Notes: generated by a model not told the origin, from the letters alone. Positions 18,630 through 27,224 are shown, counted from the stretch's first letter. The stretch: 64,000 nt of DNA from Haloarcula taiwanensis (GCA_002844335.1 CP019154.1:1984001-2048000); one strand, 5' to 3'. A program made the numbers and translations.

Positions 18630-19070
18630 ATGAGTCTGAAGACGGCCGTCGCCGCGCCGTTCCGCCAGCGTGGAACCGACCGGATGGCGGAAAGCGAGTT
18701 CGTCGTCGCGCTCTCGCTGGACCGGAACTGGTTCTCGCCCGACCAGGCCAAGACACTGGTCGATGTGGCCGCAAGCGAGGGGTTAGTCGAACGGGACGAC
18801 GACGACCTCGTCGTCGGATTCGACGCCACGCACACCGACATCCCGGATGGGTTCACGCCCGGCGAGGAAATCCTGCAGTCGCGGTCGACGTTCGAGCGGG
18901 TGCTCGACGCTGTCGTCGAGGCCGGCATCGAAAAGCAAACCGCCGTCGCCGGCATCAACGCGCTTCAGTCCGACATCGGCGTTACGCTTGAGGCCGCGGC
19001 TGTCGTGTATGCGCGAAGTGAGAGTGTCGATGTCGAAGCTATCGCGGCGGACGTTCGGGAGGAACTCTGA
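18630..19070 (+). CDS. DUF2240 family protein
   Basis: This is a 146-residue acidic soluble protein. SLKTAVAAPFRQRGTDRM and LDRNWFSPDQAKTLVD, followed by SEGLVERDDDDLVVGFD, look like a winged-helix fold as described for DUF2240 archaeal proteins. The C-terminal half is helical. No catalytic motif is visible and the function is unknown. The stop overlaps the start of the next gene by one base (TGATG), so the two are coupled. Confidence 0.8.
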   Translation: MSLKTAVAAPFRQRGTDRMAESEFVVALSLDRNWFSPDQAKTLVDVAASEGLVERDDDDLVVGFDATHTDIPDGFTPGEEILQSRSTFERVLDAVVEAGIEKQTAVAGINALQSDIGVTLEAAAVVYARSESVDVEAIAADVREEL

Positions 19071-19414
19071 TGGTCAAGGACAGAATCACTGACGGCCGGC
19101 GGATCGGGCAGTTGCTCGCCTCGGAGTTGACCGGTCTCCAGCGCGGCCCGTTCGCGGACATTTCCGTCGTTGATGCGGACAGAGACGTGGAGCCGACGCC
19201 TGACGGGGCTTTCGCCTACCGTGTGACGGCCAACGACACTGAAGTGGCGGTTGTCGAGGTGACGCCGGAGACGGCCCGACTGGTCCTGAACGCGGAGCCC
19301 GTAACCGTCCCAGAGCGTAACGATATCACAGCCGACGGGGGGACCGTTGTTGTTCACAGCGGCGCGGCGGTGAAAGCCACGGTCGACGTGCTGGAGCAGA
19401 CTCTCTCGGGGTAG
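19070..19414 (+). CDS. Conserved haloarchaeal hypothetical protein, coupled to DUF2240
   Basis: This 114-residue acidic protein has an alternating strand pattern and no cysteines. It starts inside the stop codon of the DUF2240 gene, so the two are likely co-translated and may act together. I do not recognise the family. Codon choice (high G/C in third positions) and the tight coupling support a real gene. Confidence 0.7.
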   Translation: MVKDRITDGRRIGQLLASELTGLQRGPFADISVVDADRDVEPTPDGAFAYRVTANDTEVAVVEVTPETARLVLNAEPVTVPERNDITADGGTVVVHSGAAVKATVDVLEQTLSG

Positions 19415-19461
19415 ACGGTCTTTCGGAGGACGGAAACGGTTGGACACCGACTGAACTGCAC

Positions 19462-19944
19462 TCAGTGACGGCTCGGCTCAGCGATAGCTGCCGACGTCCA
19501 TGCGACGAATCCGGTCAGGATGAGCACGGAGCCGAGTATAGCTGTCACGGCAGCGATAGCAAGCACCAGCGTTGGAAGGCCAAGCGGCGTCCCGAGGGCG
19601 ATGACAATCGGTGTCACTGTGATACAGAGCGAGCCCAGCGCGACGGCCCGGCGCTGTGTCGTCGTCAGTTCGATACCGAGATGGAACAGCGACCCGGGTT
19701 CCGGGTCGGGGGCGGCGAGGCCGAGACACAGCAGTGGGACGCCGATAAACACCAGCGTCGCGGCGACGGCGTACGACCAGAACAGCCACTGCTCGGACGC
19801 GGGCGCGAGCGACAGAAGCGCGCCGAGGGCCACGAGCACGACACCGCCGACGAGTCCGAACTGCCGCAGCCGTGGGTCATCCAGGGCTTCGCTCAGGTCT
19901 GGGAGAGTCTCGGCCACGTGACCGACATCCACGAAACGATCCAT
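19462..19944 (-). CDS. Four-helix membrane protein, function unknown
   Basis: The protein has 160 residues. After a soluble N-terminus with LPDLSEALDDPRLRQ there are four hydrophobic helices: LVGGVVLVALGALLSL, WLFWSYAVAATLVFIG, AVALGSLCITVTPIVIAL and LVLAIAAVTAILGSVLIL. No catalytic motif is seen. It converges with the preceding + strand pair and is divergent from pyrF. Haloarchaeal genomes carry many small membrane proteins of this kind. Confidence 0.7.
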   Translation of the reverse strand: MDRFVDVGHVAETLPDLSEALDDPRLRQFGLVGGVVLVALGALLSLAPASEQWLFWSYAVAATLVFIGVPLLCLGLAAPDPEPGSLFHLGIELTTTQRRAVALGSLCITVTPIVIALGTPLGLPTLVLAIAAVTAILGSVLILTGFVAWTSAAIAEPSRH

Positions 19945-20065
19945 ACGCGGGCTTCTCCCTCCGGTGTGAAATAGACAGCGGAAGAAGTATCAAATCTGAT
20001 TCCACCGAAGCAAGGGGCGACACGAGAAGGAAACGCTTGTATCGCTGCCAACCGCCGCGGTATCT

Positions 20066-20899
20066 ATGCACTTCTTCGACCGCCTCGCGGACCGCATCGC
20101 GACCGCCGACAGCGTGGTATCGGTCGGTCTCGACCCGGACCCCGACCGCCTCCCAGACAGCGTGCTGGACGCCGACCTCCCGCGCTGGCAGTTCAATCGC
20201 CGGATTATCGACGCGACCCACGAGCACGCCGCGTGCTACAAGCCAAACGCCGCCTTCTACGAGGACCCCGACGGCTGGCGCGCCCTCGAAGAAACCATCG
20301 CCTACGCACACGGCAAAGACGTGCCGGTCTTGCTGGACGCCAAGCGGGGCGACATCGGCAACACCGCACGGCAGTACGCCCAGATTCTCGACGACGAGGC
20401 AGGCCCCGCCGCCGACGCCATCACGGTCAACCCCTTTCTCGGACGAGACTCGCTGGAGCCGTTCCTCCAGTGCGCGGACAAAGGGGTGTTCGTTCTCGGG
20501 CGCACCTCGAACCCCGGCGGCGAGGACTTACAGGACCTCGAACTGGCCTCCGGCGAGAAACTGTACGAGCGCGTCGTCCACCTCGCTGACCTCTGGAACG
20601 GCAACGGGAACGTCGGTCTTGTCGTCGGTGCGACAAACCCCGACGAACTCGAGGAAATCCGCGAACTGGTTCCAGACATTCCGTTTCTCGTCCCCGGCGT
20701 CGGCGCGCAGGGCGGCGACGCCGAGGCCGCTGTCGAGCACGGCCTCGCCGACGGCGTCGGCCTCGTCAACTCCTCGCGGGGTATCATCTTCGCCGGCGAG
20801 GACGCTGACGCGCGGCGCGATGACTCTGGTGACGCGTTTTTCAAGGCCGCCGGCCAGTCGGCACGACAGCTCAAAGAGCGATTGAATCAATTCCGGTAG
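20066..20899 (+). CDS. pyrF: Orotidine 5'-phosphate decarboxylase
   Basis: This enzyme makes UMP from OMP, the last step of de novo pyrimidine synthesis. It has 277 residues and belongs to the longer subfamily. VSVGLDPDPDRLPDSV opens the barrel, DAKRGDIGNT contains the catalytic Asp-Lys-Asp cluster, and PGVGAQGGD with VNSSRGI forms the phosphate site. A TATA-like CGCTTGTAT lies about 26 bases before the ATG, so the mRNA is probably leaderless. It is monocistronic. Confidence 0.96.
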   Translation: MHFFDRLADRIATADSVVSVGLDPDPDRLPDSVLDADLPRWQFNRRIIDATHEHAACYKPNAAFYEDPDGWRALEETIAYAHGKDVPVLLDAKRGDIGNTARQYAQILDDEAGPAADAITVNPFLGRDSLEPFLQCADKGVFVLGRTSNPGGEDLQDLELASGEKLYERVVHLADLWNGNGNVGLVVGATNPDELEEIRELVPDIPFLVPGVGAQGGDAEAAVEHGLADGVGLVNSSRGIIFAGEDADARRDDSGDAFFKAAGQSARQLKERLNQFR

Positions 20900-20980
20900 C
20901 TCGTATGGTAGCCGTACCTTCGTGGAGATATTCGCCAGTTCGAGGTGGCAACATTCGGTACGTGATTACAGCCGACAGTA

Positions 20981-21181
20981 TCAGAAGCGGAACGTGTCCA
21001 CGCCGTCAGGCATGTCTTCCGGCGAGACGCGGTCGCCCGGCCGACCGACCTCTGCGCCACACTCGACGCACATCCCGGTGTCGTCGTCCCAGTGGCGATC
21101 ACAGACGAGTCGCCCGCACCTGTCGCAGGTGTGGTCCACGTCGGGGCGCTCACAGAGTTCACACAGTCCGGCGACGCTCAT
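20981..21181 (-). CDS. Small B-box-like zinc-finger protein
   Basis: This 66-residue protein has the pattern CELC, CDRC, CDRHW, CVEC, which can bind two zinc ions in a B-box or AN1-like cross-brace. The ATG at 21181 (MSVAGLCELC) is preferred over one 15 bases upstream because it puts the first Cys pair near the start. Small zinc proteins of this type are common in haloarchaea and often act in regulation; the role of this one is unknown. Confidence 0.75.
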   Translation of the reverse strand: MSVAGLCELCERPDVDHTCDRCGRLVCDRHWDDDTGMCVECGAEVGRPGDRVSPEDMPDGVDTFRF

Positions 21182-21308
21182 GATAGTGGGTAGCACAGCT
21201 GGCCGTTTGAATCTTTGGCGGTGTGAGCGTGCAGTGGTTCAGCAACCCGTGCCGGGACAGTCCCCGCCGGCCACGAAGTATTTCCCCGTGGCTATTCCTA
21301 TCTGTAGT

Positions 21309-21497
21309 ATGTTGCCACTCCTTCAGCTTGGAGCGCTGCCATCGCTGCCAGCGATACTCGTCGGCTTGCTGGCTATCGCCGTGGTCCTGCTGGTCGGTCG
21401 GCTCGTGATGAAGGTGGCGTGGCGGCTCGTTATCATCGCTATCATCGCCGTCGCCGTCCTCTGGATACTCGGACTGCTGGGCTTTCAGGTCATCTAG
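21309..21497 (+). CDS. Small membrane protein
   Basis: This is a 62-residue, almost wholly hydrophobic protein with two helices (LPAILVGLLAIAVVLLVGRL and WRLVIIAIIAVAVLWILGLLG) joined by a short basic turn. A TATA-like AAGTATTT lies about 30 bases before the ATG. Its TAG stop shares CTAG (21494-21497) with the stop of the convergent trpG. The function is unknown. Confidence 0.7.
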   Translation: MLPLLQLGALPSLPAILVGLLAIAVVLLVGRLVMKVAWRLVIIAIIAVAVLWILGLLGFQVI

Positions 21498-22117
21498 AGG
21501 CCGGCGAGGAAGTTCCGAATCACGTCGTGGCCGACCGCAGTCAGGACCGACTCCGGATGGAACTGGACGGCCTCGATGGGATATTCGCGGTGGCGGACAC
21601 CCATCACCAGCTCTGTCCCGTCCTCGGTCTCCGTGGTCGCGCTGACGACGAACTCGTCGGGCACGTCCTCGGCGATGAGCGAGTGATAGCGCCCGCCCTG
21701 AAACCCCTGTTCCAGGCCCTCGAAGACCCCCGTCTCGTCGTGGTCGATAGGGAACGCCTTGCCGTGAATCGGCTCCGGCGCACGACCGATGCTACCGCCG
21801 TAGGCGTACACCGCCGATTCGAGGCCCAGACAGACCCCGAGCGTCGGCACGTCAGGGCTGACCTCGCGGAGGACCGCCAGCGTGACACCGACATCCCGCT
21901 CGTTCTTCGGATGGCCCGGCCCCGGCGACAGGATGATGGCGTCGGGGTCGAACGCCTTGACCTCGTCGAGCGTCGCGGTGTTGCGGACGACTTCGGTCTC
22001 TGCGTGTTCGGAGACGTACTCGACGAGATTGTACGTAAAGGAGTCGAAGTTGTCGACGAACAGCACCCGGAGGTCGTCCCTGACAGCGTCCACACCAGCG
22101 GGCTGTGACGCACTCAT
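21494..22117 (-). CDS. trpG: Anthranilate synthase component II (glutamine amidotransferase)
   Basis: This subunit supplies ammonia from glutamine to TrpE for anthranilate synthesis. It has 207 residues. The class I amidotransferase motifs are FVDNFDSFTYNLVEY, SPGPGHP, the nucleophile Cys in LGVCLGLES, YHSLI, and the His-Glu pair in QFHPES. LGLES stands where LGHQ is usual, so the residue after the nucleophile elbow differs. Its start overlaps trpE by four bases. It is the last gene of trpD-trpF-trpE-trpG. Confidence 0.95.
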   Translation of the reverse strand: MSASQPAGVDAVRDDLRVLFVDNFDSFTYNLVEYVSEHAETEVVRNTATLDEVKAFDPDAIILSPGPGHPKNERDVGVTLAVLREVSPDVPTLGVCLGLESAVYAYGGSIGRAPEPIHGKAFPIDHDETGVFEGLEQGFQGGRYHSLIAEDVPDEFVVSATTETEDGTELVMGVRHREYPIEAVQFHPESVLTAVGHDVIRNFLAGL

Positions 22118-23751
22118 CGGGTCACCTCCTCGGGGCCGTCGGCTCCGCTCGCAGCCTCGGTGTCGTCGGCACCCACAGTCGTGTCGACCGGTTCCCCTTC
22201 GATTTCCTCCAGCGCCGTCAGCACGCCGTCCATTTTCTGCTCGGTCTCGACGTACTCGCTTTCGGGGTCCGAATCCGCGACGATGCCCGCGCCGGCCTGG
22301 ACGGTGATGCGGTCCCGGTCGCCCTCGTCCTCGACCGTGGCCGAGCGGATGACGATGGCGAAGTCGGTGTCCCCGTCCCAGTCGAAGTAGCCGACGCCGC
22401 CGCCGTAGGGGCCACGCGGCGAGCGTTCGAGTTCGTCGATTATCTCCATGGCGCGAATCTTCGGCGCGCCCGAGAGGGTCCCCGCCGGGAACGTCGCGCG
22501 GGCGGCGTCGAAGGCGTCCTTGTCCGCGGCGAGCCGGCCAGTGACCGTGGATTCGATGTGCTGGACGTGGCTGTACTTGAGGACGTTCATGAACTCAGGA
22601 ACGCGGACGCTCCCGGCCTCGGCGACGCGGCGCACGTCGTTGCGCGCCAGGTCGACCAGCATGGTGTGTTCGGCCCGCTCCTTCCCGTCGGCGAGCATCT
22701 CGCCAGCGAGGCGGCGGTCCTCGACGGGGGAGTTTCCGCGCTGGCACGTCCCCGCAATGGGGTTCGAGACGACGTGGTCGCCGGCGACCGAGACCAGCGT
22801 CTCCGGGCTCGCGCCGACGATGGTCAGGTCGTCGTAGCCCAGCAGATACATGTACGGCGAGGGGTTCACCGCCCGGAGCGCCTCGTAGAAGCCCAGCGGG
22901 TCGACCTCGCCGTACAGCTCGCGGGTCCGCGAGATGACGCCCTGGTAAATGTCCCCCGAGAGGACGTACTCCTTGGCGCGTTCGACGGCGTCCTCGTACT
23001 CGTCTTGCGGACCAGCAACTTCGTCCTCGCGGCGGAAGCCGTCAGTCTCCAGCGGGGCGAGGTCCGTCAGCACGGCCTCGACCCGTTCGGCCTCGGCGAC
23101 CAGTTCGTCGTAGCGCTCGCCGGCGTCCTCGCCTTGCCTGACAACAGGTGTGAACACGAGCGAGACAGTATCCTCGACGTGGTCGAATCGGACCGTCGAC
23201 GTCGTGAGGACGAACTGCGCGTCCGGGAACCGCGAGTCGGGGCGGTCCAAGCCGACCTCGTCGAGCCAGAGGTCGTAGACGGCGTCATAGGAGAGGAAGC
23301 CGACGAGGCCGCCTTCGAGATGCTGGCGGTCCATCTCCGGGAAGTTCCGCAGCGCCACATCGGGCATCGCGGCCCGGAGGTCATCAACCACGTCGCCGCC
23401 ATCGGTCGTCACGAGGTCGGCGTAGCGGTCGTCGAACGCCTCGACCTCGCTCTCGTCGCCGGTCACGGTAACGACAGCGCGCGGGTCGTAGCCGACGAAG
23501 GAGAAGCGGGCGTGGCGGTCGTCGGTCTCCGGCGCGAACGCGCCGTCGGGGTCGCTGGAGGCGACCTTCTCGGCGCTTTCCAGCAGGAACGTGTAATCGT
23601 TTGCGGCTACGTCACTCGTGCGGCCGGTCAGCGCTGCGTACGCGGTCAGCGGTTCCACGTCGACGTCCAGCTCCGCGGCGGTGCGGACGACGACCGGGCG
23701 GTCGGCCTTGGCGTGTTCGACGAACTCCTCGCGGGAGATATCGAGGGTCAT
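22114..23751 (-). CDS. trpE: Anthranilate synthase component I
   Basis: This is the chorismate-binding subunit that makes anthranilate with TrpG. It has 545 residues. The N-terminal LLES motif (YTFLLESAEK) is part of the tryptophan feedback site. The catalytic half shows NPSPYMYLL, GASPETLVS, PIAGTCQRG, MLVDLARND, HIESTVTG, GTLSGAPKIRAMEII and GGGVGYFDWDGD. It overlaps trpF and trpG by four bases each. Feedback inhibition by tryptophan is expected from the retained motif. Confidence 0.97.
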   Translation of the reverse strand: MTLDISREEFVEHAKADRPVVVRTAAELDVDVEPLTAYAALTGRTSDVAANDYTFLLESAEKVASSDPDGAFAPETDDRHARFSFVGYDPRAVVTVTGDESEVEAFDDRYADLVTTDGGDVVDDLRAAMPDVALRNFPEMDRQHLEGGLVGFLSYDAVYDLWLDEVGLDRPDSRFPDAQFVLTTSTVRFDHVEDTVSLVFTPVVRQGEDAGERYDELVAEAERVEAVLTDLAPLETDGFRREDEVAGPQDEYEDAVERAKEYVLSGDIYQGVISRTRELYGEVDPLGFYEALRAVNPSPYMYLLGYDDLTIVGASPETLVSVAGDHVVSNPIAGTCQRGNSPVEDRRLAGEMLADGKERAEHTMLVDLARNDVRRVAEAGSVRVPEFMNVLKYSHVQHIESTVTGRLAADKDAFDAARATFPAGTLSGAPKIRAMEIIDELERSPRGPYGGGVGYFDWDGDTDFAIVIRSATVEDEGDRDRITVQAGAGIVADSDPESEYVETEQKMDGVLTALEEIEGEPVDTTVGADDTEAASGADGPEEVTR

Positions 23752-24392
23752 ACCGCTCCCTCCGCTGCTTGCTTGGCGTTCCGGACGAACCGGCTGACCG
23801 CGTCGTGGTCTTTCGTGCCGCCAGCGGACTCCACGCCGCTCGCCACGTCGACGGCGAACGGTTCGACCGTCTCGACGGCGTCGGCCACGTTCTCAGGGGT
23901 CAGTCCGCCAGCCAGCACGATGGGCACATCCAGCGAGTCGACGAGGTCGCGCGTGCGCTCCCAGTCGTGTGTCTCGCCCGTGCCGCCGCCGCCGTCGGCG
24001 TCGACTGAGTCCACGAGCAAGGCGTCGGCGTGGGTGGCATAGCTCTCGATGGCTGGCGCGTCCGCCTCGACGACGGCGACGATATCCTGGGTGATGCGGC
24101 TGTCGAGGGCCCCGAGTTCTGCCGGTGAGAGTCCGTCGTGGACCTGCACTGCGTCGGGTTCGATCCTGTCGACGCGCCTGACGGCCTCCTGAACCGTCGT
24201 CGGCATCGTCACCAGTACGCTCGTCACGAACGGCGGGACGCCGTCGGCGAGCTTCTCGGCAGTGGCCGCATCGACTTCCCGTGGTGTGTCGACCGGGACA
24301 CCGTGGATGACGCCGACCGCGTCAGCGCCGGCCGTAACGACGGCATCGCGGTCCGTGCTGTCCGTCACGCCACAGATCTTCACGCGCGTCAT
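23748..24392 (-). CDS. trpF: Phosphoribosylanthranilate isomerase
   Basis: This enzyme converts phosphoribosylanthranilate into CdRP in tryptophan synthesis. It has 214 residues. The catalytic Cys is in VKICGVTD, and the barrel shows DAVQVHDGLS, VLAGGLTPENV and FAVDVASGVES. It overlaps trpD and trpE by four bases (ATGA in both cases), so the whole operon appears to be translationally coupled. Confidence 0.96.
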   Translation of the reverse strand: MTRVKICGVTDSTDRDAVVTAGADAVGVIHGVPVDTPREVDAATAEKLADGVPPFVTSVLVTMPTTVQEAVRRVDRIEPDAVQVHDGLSPAELGALDSRITQDIVAVVEADAPAIESYATHADALLVDSVDADGGGGTGETHDWERTRDLVDSLDVPIVLAGGLTPENVADAVETVEPFAVDVASGVESAGGTKDHDAVSRFVRNAKQAAEGAV

Positions 24393-25384
24393 GCCCCGAT
24401 CAGATCGTCGAGTTTGTCGGCCGCCGCGCCCGACTCGATAGCCTGCCGGGCCTGTTCGACCCCCGCCTCGTGCGTGTCGGCGACACCGGCGACGTAGATG
24501 GCTGCGCCAGCGTTAGCGAGGATGATGTCCCGCTTCGCCCCGGTGATCTCTCCGGAGACGATGCCACGAAGGTCGGCGGCGTTCTCCGCGGGCTCGCCGC
24601 CCGCCATGGCCTCGATGTCATGTGTCTCAAGCCCCATGTCTTCCGGGGAGATGGTGTACTCCGCGATCCGGTCGCCGGTTACTTCCGCGACAACCGTCTC
24701 GCCGTGGACTGCAATCTCGTCGAGGCCGTCGCCGTGGACGACCAGCGCCCGCTCGACATCCAGCCGAGCCAGCGCTTCGGCCATCACGGGCACGAGGTCC
24801 GGGTCGTAGACGCCAAGCACCTGTGCGTCCGCATCGGCAGGGTTCGTCAGCGGGCCGAGAATATTGAACACAGTCCGCATCCCGAGTTCCTGGCGCGGGC
24901 CGATAACGGCCTTCATCGCCGGGTGGAACACGGGTGCGAGCATGAAGCCGATCCCGTCTCGTTCAATCGTCTCCTCGACAGCCGGCGGTTCGGCCTCGAT
25001 GTCGACGCCGACCTCTTCGAGCACGTCGGCGCTCCCAGACGATGAAGAGACAGAGTAGTTGCCGTGTTTGGCAATCGGGACGCCAGCCCCGGCCGCGACA
25101 ATGGCGCTCGTCGTCGAGACGTTGATTGTGTTGTAGTCGTCGCCACCGGTCCCGCAGGTGTCGACAAGCCCCTCGCGGTCGGGCCGAATGGTCCGTGCGG
25201 CGTCTCGCATCCCCTCCGCGAAGCCAGCGATCTCGGCCTCTGTCTCCCCCTTTGCCCGCAGTGCCGTCAGGAGCGCTCCGATCTGTGCCTCGGTCGCATC
25301 CTCGAAGACAGTCGTCGCGACGGTCCGAGCCTCGTCCTGTGTCAGGTCTTCACCGTCGGTGACGCGTTCAATATACTCTTTCAT
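24389..25384 (-). CDS. trpD: Anthranilate phosphoribosyltransferase
   Basis: This enzyme joins anthranilate to PRPP. At 331 residues it has the usual length. The PRPP site is VDTCGTGGDDYNTINVST, followed by AKHGNYSVSSSSGSADVLE and GFMLAPVFHPAMK. The open frame reaches 25522, but the family N-terminus is MKEYIERVTDGEDLT, so 25384 is chosen; an ATG nine bases earlier (25393) is also possible. It is the first gene of the trp operon. A TATA-like CTTAAG and a TGTAC repeat upstream suggest regulated transcription. trpC, trpB and trpA are not in the window. Confidence 0.95.
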   Translation of the reverse strand: MKEYIERVTDGEDLTQDEARTVATTVFEDATEAQIGALLTALRAKGETEAEIAGFAEGMRDAARTIRPDREGLVDTCGTGGDDYNTINVSTTSAIVAAGAGVPIAKHGNYSVSSSSGSADVLEEVGVDIEAEPPAVEETIERDGIGFMLAPVFHPAMKAVIGPRQELGMRTVFNILGPLTNPADADAQVLGVYDPDLVPVMAEALARLDVERALVVHGDGLDEIAVHGETVVAEVTGDRIAEYTISPEDMGLETHDIEAMAGGEPAENAADLRGIVSGEITGAKRDIILANAGAAIYVAGVADTHEAGVEQARQAIESGAAADKLDDLIGA

Positions 25385-25416
25385 TGTATTCATCAATGGA
25401 CTCTTTCGTGTTGTGA

Positions 25417-25432
25417 TGTACAAATCCGTACA
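25417..25432. promoter_or_regulatory. Candidate trp operator (TGTAC inverted repeat) at the trpD promoter
   Basis: TGTAC and GTACA face each other across six bases. The TATA-like CTTAAG (25437-25442) lies just upstream on the trp strand, and transcription should start near 25413, so the repeat sits between TATA box and start site, where a bound protein would block initiation. On the trp strand it can also be read as two boxes, TGTACG and TGTACA. TGTACA is the TRP box recognised by TrpY in Methanothermobacter; whether haloarchaea use a related repressor is not shown here. Confidence 0.5.
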
Positions 25433-25561
25433 TTGACTTAAGCCTATCGGGACTTTGCCCGTTGACGGATACGTGTGGACAATCAACAGACAACGTAGCG
25501 ATACGGAATTCGAAACCTTCAATTACACCCGCCGGAAACAATGTGGTGTACCTCGCAGTGA

Positions 25562-25636
25562 GGGTTCGTGGTCTAGGTCGGTTATGACACCTCCTTGACA
25601 TGGAGGAGGCCGGCGGTTCAAATCCGCCCGAACCCA
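25562..25636 (+). tRNA. tRNA-Val (anticodon GAC)
   Basis: A full cloverleaf of 75 bases. The acceptor stem GGGTTCG pairs with CGAACCC and is followed by discriminator A. The anticodon arm is CCTCC, TTGACAT, GGAGG with anticodon GAC for valine. The T arm is GGCGG, TTCAAAT, CCGCC. The CCA end is not encoded (TTT follows the discriminator). No intron is seen. It lies between the trp promoter and a small HTH gene on the + strand. Confidence 0.95.
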
Positions 25637-25870
25637 TTTCTACTATCTCTGCCGGCGAGTGAAGCAAGTCTGCAGCGATTGCTGGCGTTGGTTCGCCGAG
25701 TCTGTGCAAACGCACCCGTCTCGACGTGGACCACAATCCTCCCGAGTCCACTCCCGTTGTCGTCGGGAATGAGTACGACACTGGCGCACTCCGACGAAGT
25801 CGGAAGCAGACCGATCGGCCGGCAGAACCGTCCCATAGTTTCTTGCCCCAACCGCGTTAGAGTCATCTAT

Positions 25871-26224
25871 ATGAGAGATCAGGTCCAGTCGGCGGACGCG
25901 TTCGAACAGTTCGTGCTGCTGGCCGTTGTGGAACTCGAAACCGCCGGTGAAACGCCAGTCCACTCCTATCATGTGACGCAGACAATGAAAGCGCACCTCG
26001 CAGATATCGACCGACAGCCCTTCGGCGGCGTCGAGCGCCAGAAGGTCATCTCGGTGCTGGGACAACTCGCCGAGAAGGGACTGCTGAGCAACGAAAAGAC
26101 GGAGTCACCCACGGGGAAAGGGCGGCCGGGATACGGACTGGCTGGAGACCCGGACGAAGTGCTCGAAGCGCTGTCGACGACGGACGAATTCAAGTCGTAT
26201 ATCGAAACGGTGCGGTCCTCGTAG
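25871..26224 (+). CDS. PadR-like winged-helix protein
   Basis: The protein has 117 residues. The sequence from FVLLAVVELETAGETPVHSY through FGGVERQKVISVLGQLAEKG to a wing at PTGKGRPGYGLAG has the shape of a PadR/MarR-like winged helix with a recognition helix at VERQKVISVLGQL. The ATG at 25871 is favoured because the longer frame runs through intergenic DNA after the tRNA. It probably binds DNA; the target and ligand are unknown. Confidence 0.75.
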   Translation: MRDQVQSADAFEQFVLLAVVELETAGETPVHSYHVTQTMKAHLADIDRQPFGGVERQKVISVLGQLAEKGLLSNEKTESPTGKGRPGYGLAGDPDEVLEALSTTDEFKSYIETVRSS

Positions 26225-26231
26225 GTACCCG

Positions 26232-26723
26232 TTAGACGACACTCACGTCGCCACCCTCTTGATCGAGAGCGGGTGGTTGGCCCACTTCGAGACGGTCAAG
26301 GCGGTCCATAATCGTGTGGACGACATCGTCTTTCGTACAGGGTGCGACGTGGACGAGTTCGCTGCCGTCGTATTCAGCCAGCCCCATGACTGGCAACGCC
26401 ATAGCGTCGTACGCCGACTCCGCTACTTCTGAATCAACGGTTGTGTCCTGATAGAACGAGTCCAGCGAGACATTGTTGCTCAGTGCCCACTGCTTGAACT
26501 CGGCGACCCGGTTCAGGATGTACTTGCCTTCCTCCGTCAGTGCGGCGGCCGACTGCGGTGCGATCTGTTTGCCCCAGACGATGACGTTGAACCCGTCGAT
26601 GTGGTCGTTCTCGTCGAGCGTCTGAAGGCGGTCGATGACCGCTTCCTGTCGTTCGTGTGCGCCGTCGGGCAGCATCGACCGGACATACAGTTCAATGTGA
26701 GGTGTCGGGTTAGTATCACTCAT
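26232..26723 (-). CDS. Haloarchaeal HTH-domain family protein
   Basis: The protein has 163 residues. The N-terminal part IELYVRSMLPDGAHERQEAV and IDGFNVIVWGKQIA match a haloarchaeal family usually annotated as HTH-domain proteins of unknown role. The C-terminal part HVAPCTKDDVVHTIMDRLDR is conserved in that family too. The ATG at 26723 is chosen; the upstream frame has no family resemblance. It converges on the PadR-like gene with 7 bases between the stops. Confidence 0.7.
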   Translation of the reverse strand: MSDTNPTPHIELYVRSMLPDGAHERQEAVIDRLQTLDENDHIDGFNVIVWGKQIAPQSAAALTEEGKYILNRVAEFKQWALSNNVSLDSFYQDTTVDSEVAESAYDAMALPVMGLAEYDGSELVHVAPCTKDDVVHTIMDRLDRLEVGQPPALDQEGGDVSVV

Positions 26724-26903
26724 GGCTATCCGACAGCACTCCCGGCTGACACATATAGATACTGTGAGAGATGTCTGCATAGTACAGATGGCCTTTTCAG
26801 GACGAGATACGCGCGAAATCAGCAGTATCTGTGAGCGGTCCGCTTCCAGTTGTAACGCAAATTTGGAAGTAGTTAACAGCTGAAAACGATATCTGATTTC
26901 TTA

Positions 26904-27224
26904 CTATTCGCTGTTCGACCCGGACGAAAGACCGTGGAGATTCTCGTGGATACCGAGAATGAGCGCGGGAACGACGATCATGAAAATATGTTCTTCGATG
27001 GGAATCCCGAGCAGGTCGACACCGGTCCGGAGTTTGATTTCGAAGACACCAACGGTCAGTGTGTACCAGTCCCAGACGTAGGCGATCGGATAGAGCGCGA
27101 CGATGGTCTTGGCCGCCATCCGGAGGGCGTTCGCGCGCCAGAGCAACACGAGAGCGATACTCCCCCAGATCACCTCGGTCACTAGGTAGGTGTAGGGGCC
27201 GAAGACCCCGATGTCAGGCAGCAT
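26904..27224 (-). CDS. Lycopene cyclase-domain membrane protein
   Basis: This 106-residue protein has three hydrophobic helices. WGSIALVLLWRAN and TIVALYPIAYVWDWYTLTVGVF, then GIPIEEHIFMIVVPALIL, match the repeat unit of heterodimeric lycopene beta-cyclases (TIGR03462 type); PIEEH is the hallmark. Active archaeal CrtY proteins carry two such units in about 230 residues, so this single unit is either half of a heterodimer or a related membrane protein with another role. No carotenoid gene is adjacent. Confidence 0.75.
   Translation of the reverse strand: MLPDIGVFGPYTYLVTEVIWGSIALVLLWRANALRMAAKTIVALYPIAYVWDWYTLTVGVFEIKLRTGVDLLGIPIEEHIFMIVVPALILGIHENLHGLSSGSNSE

Noticed and set aside
22105-24042. 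Very long + strand frame (645 codons) opposite trpE and trpF
   Set aside because: It runs across two conserved antisense genes and their junction, which a real gene would not mirror. It reflects GC-rich codon use.
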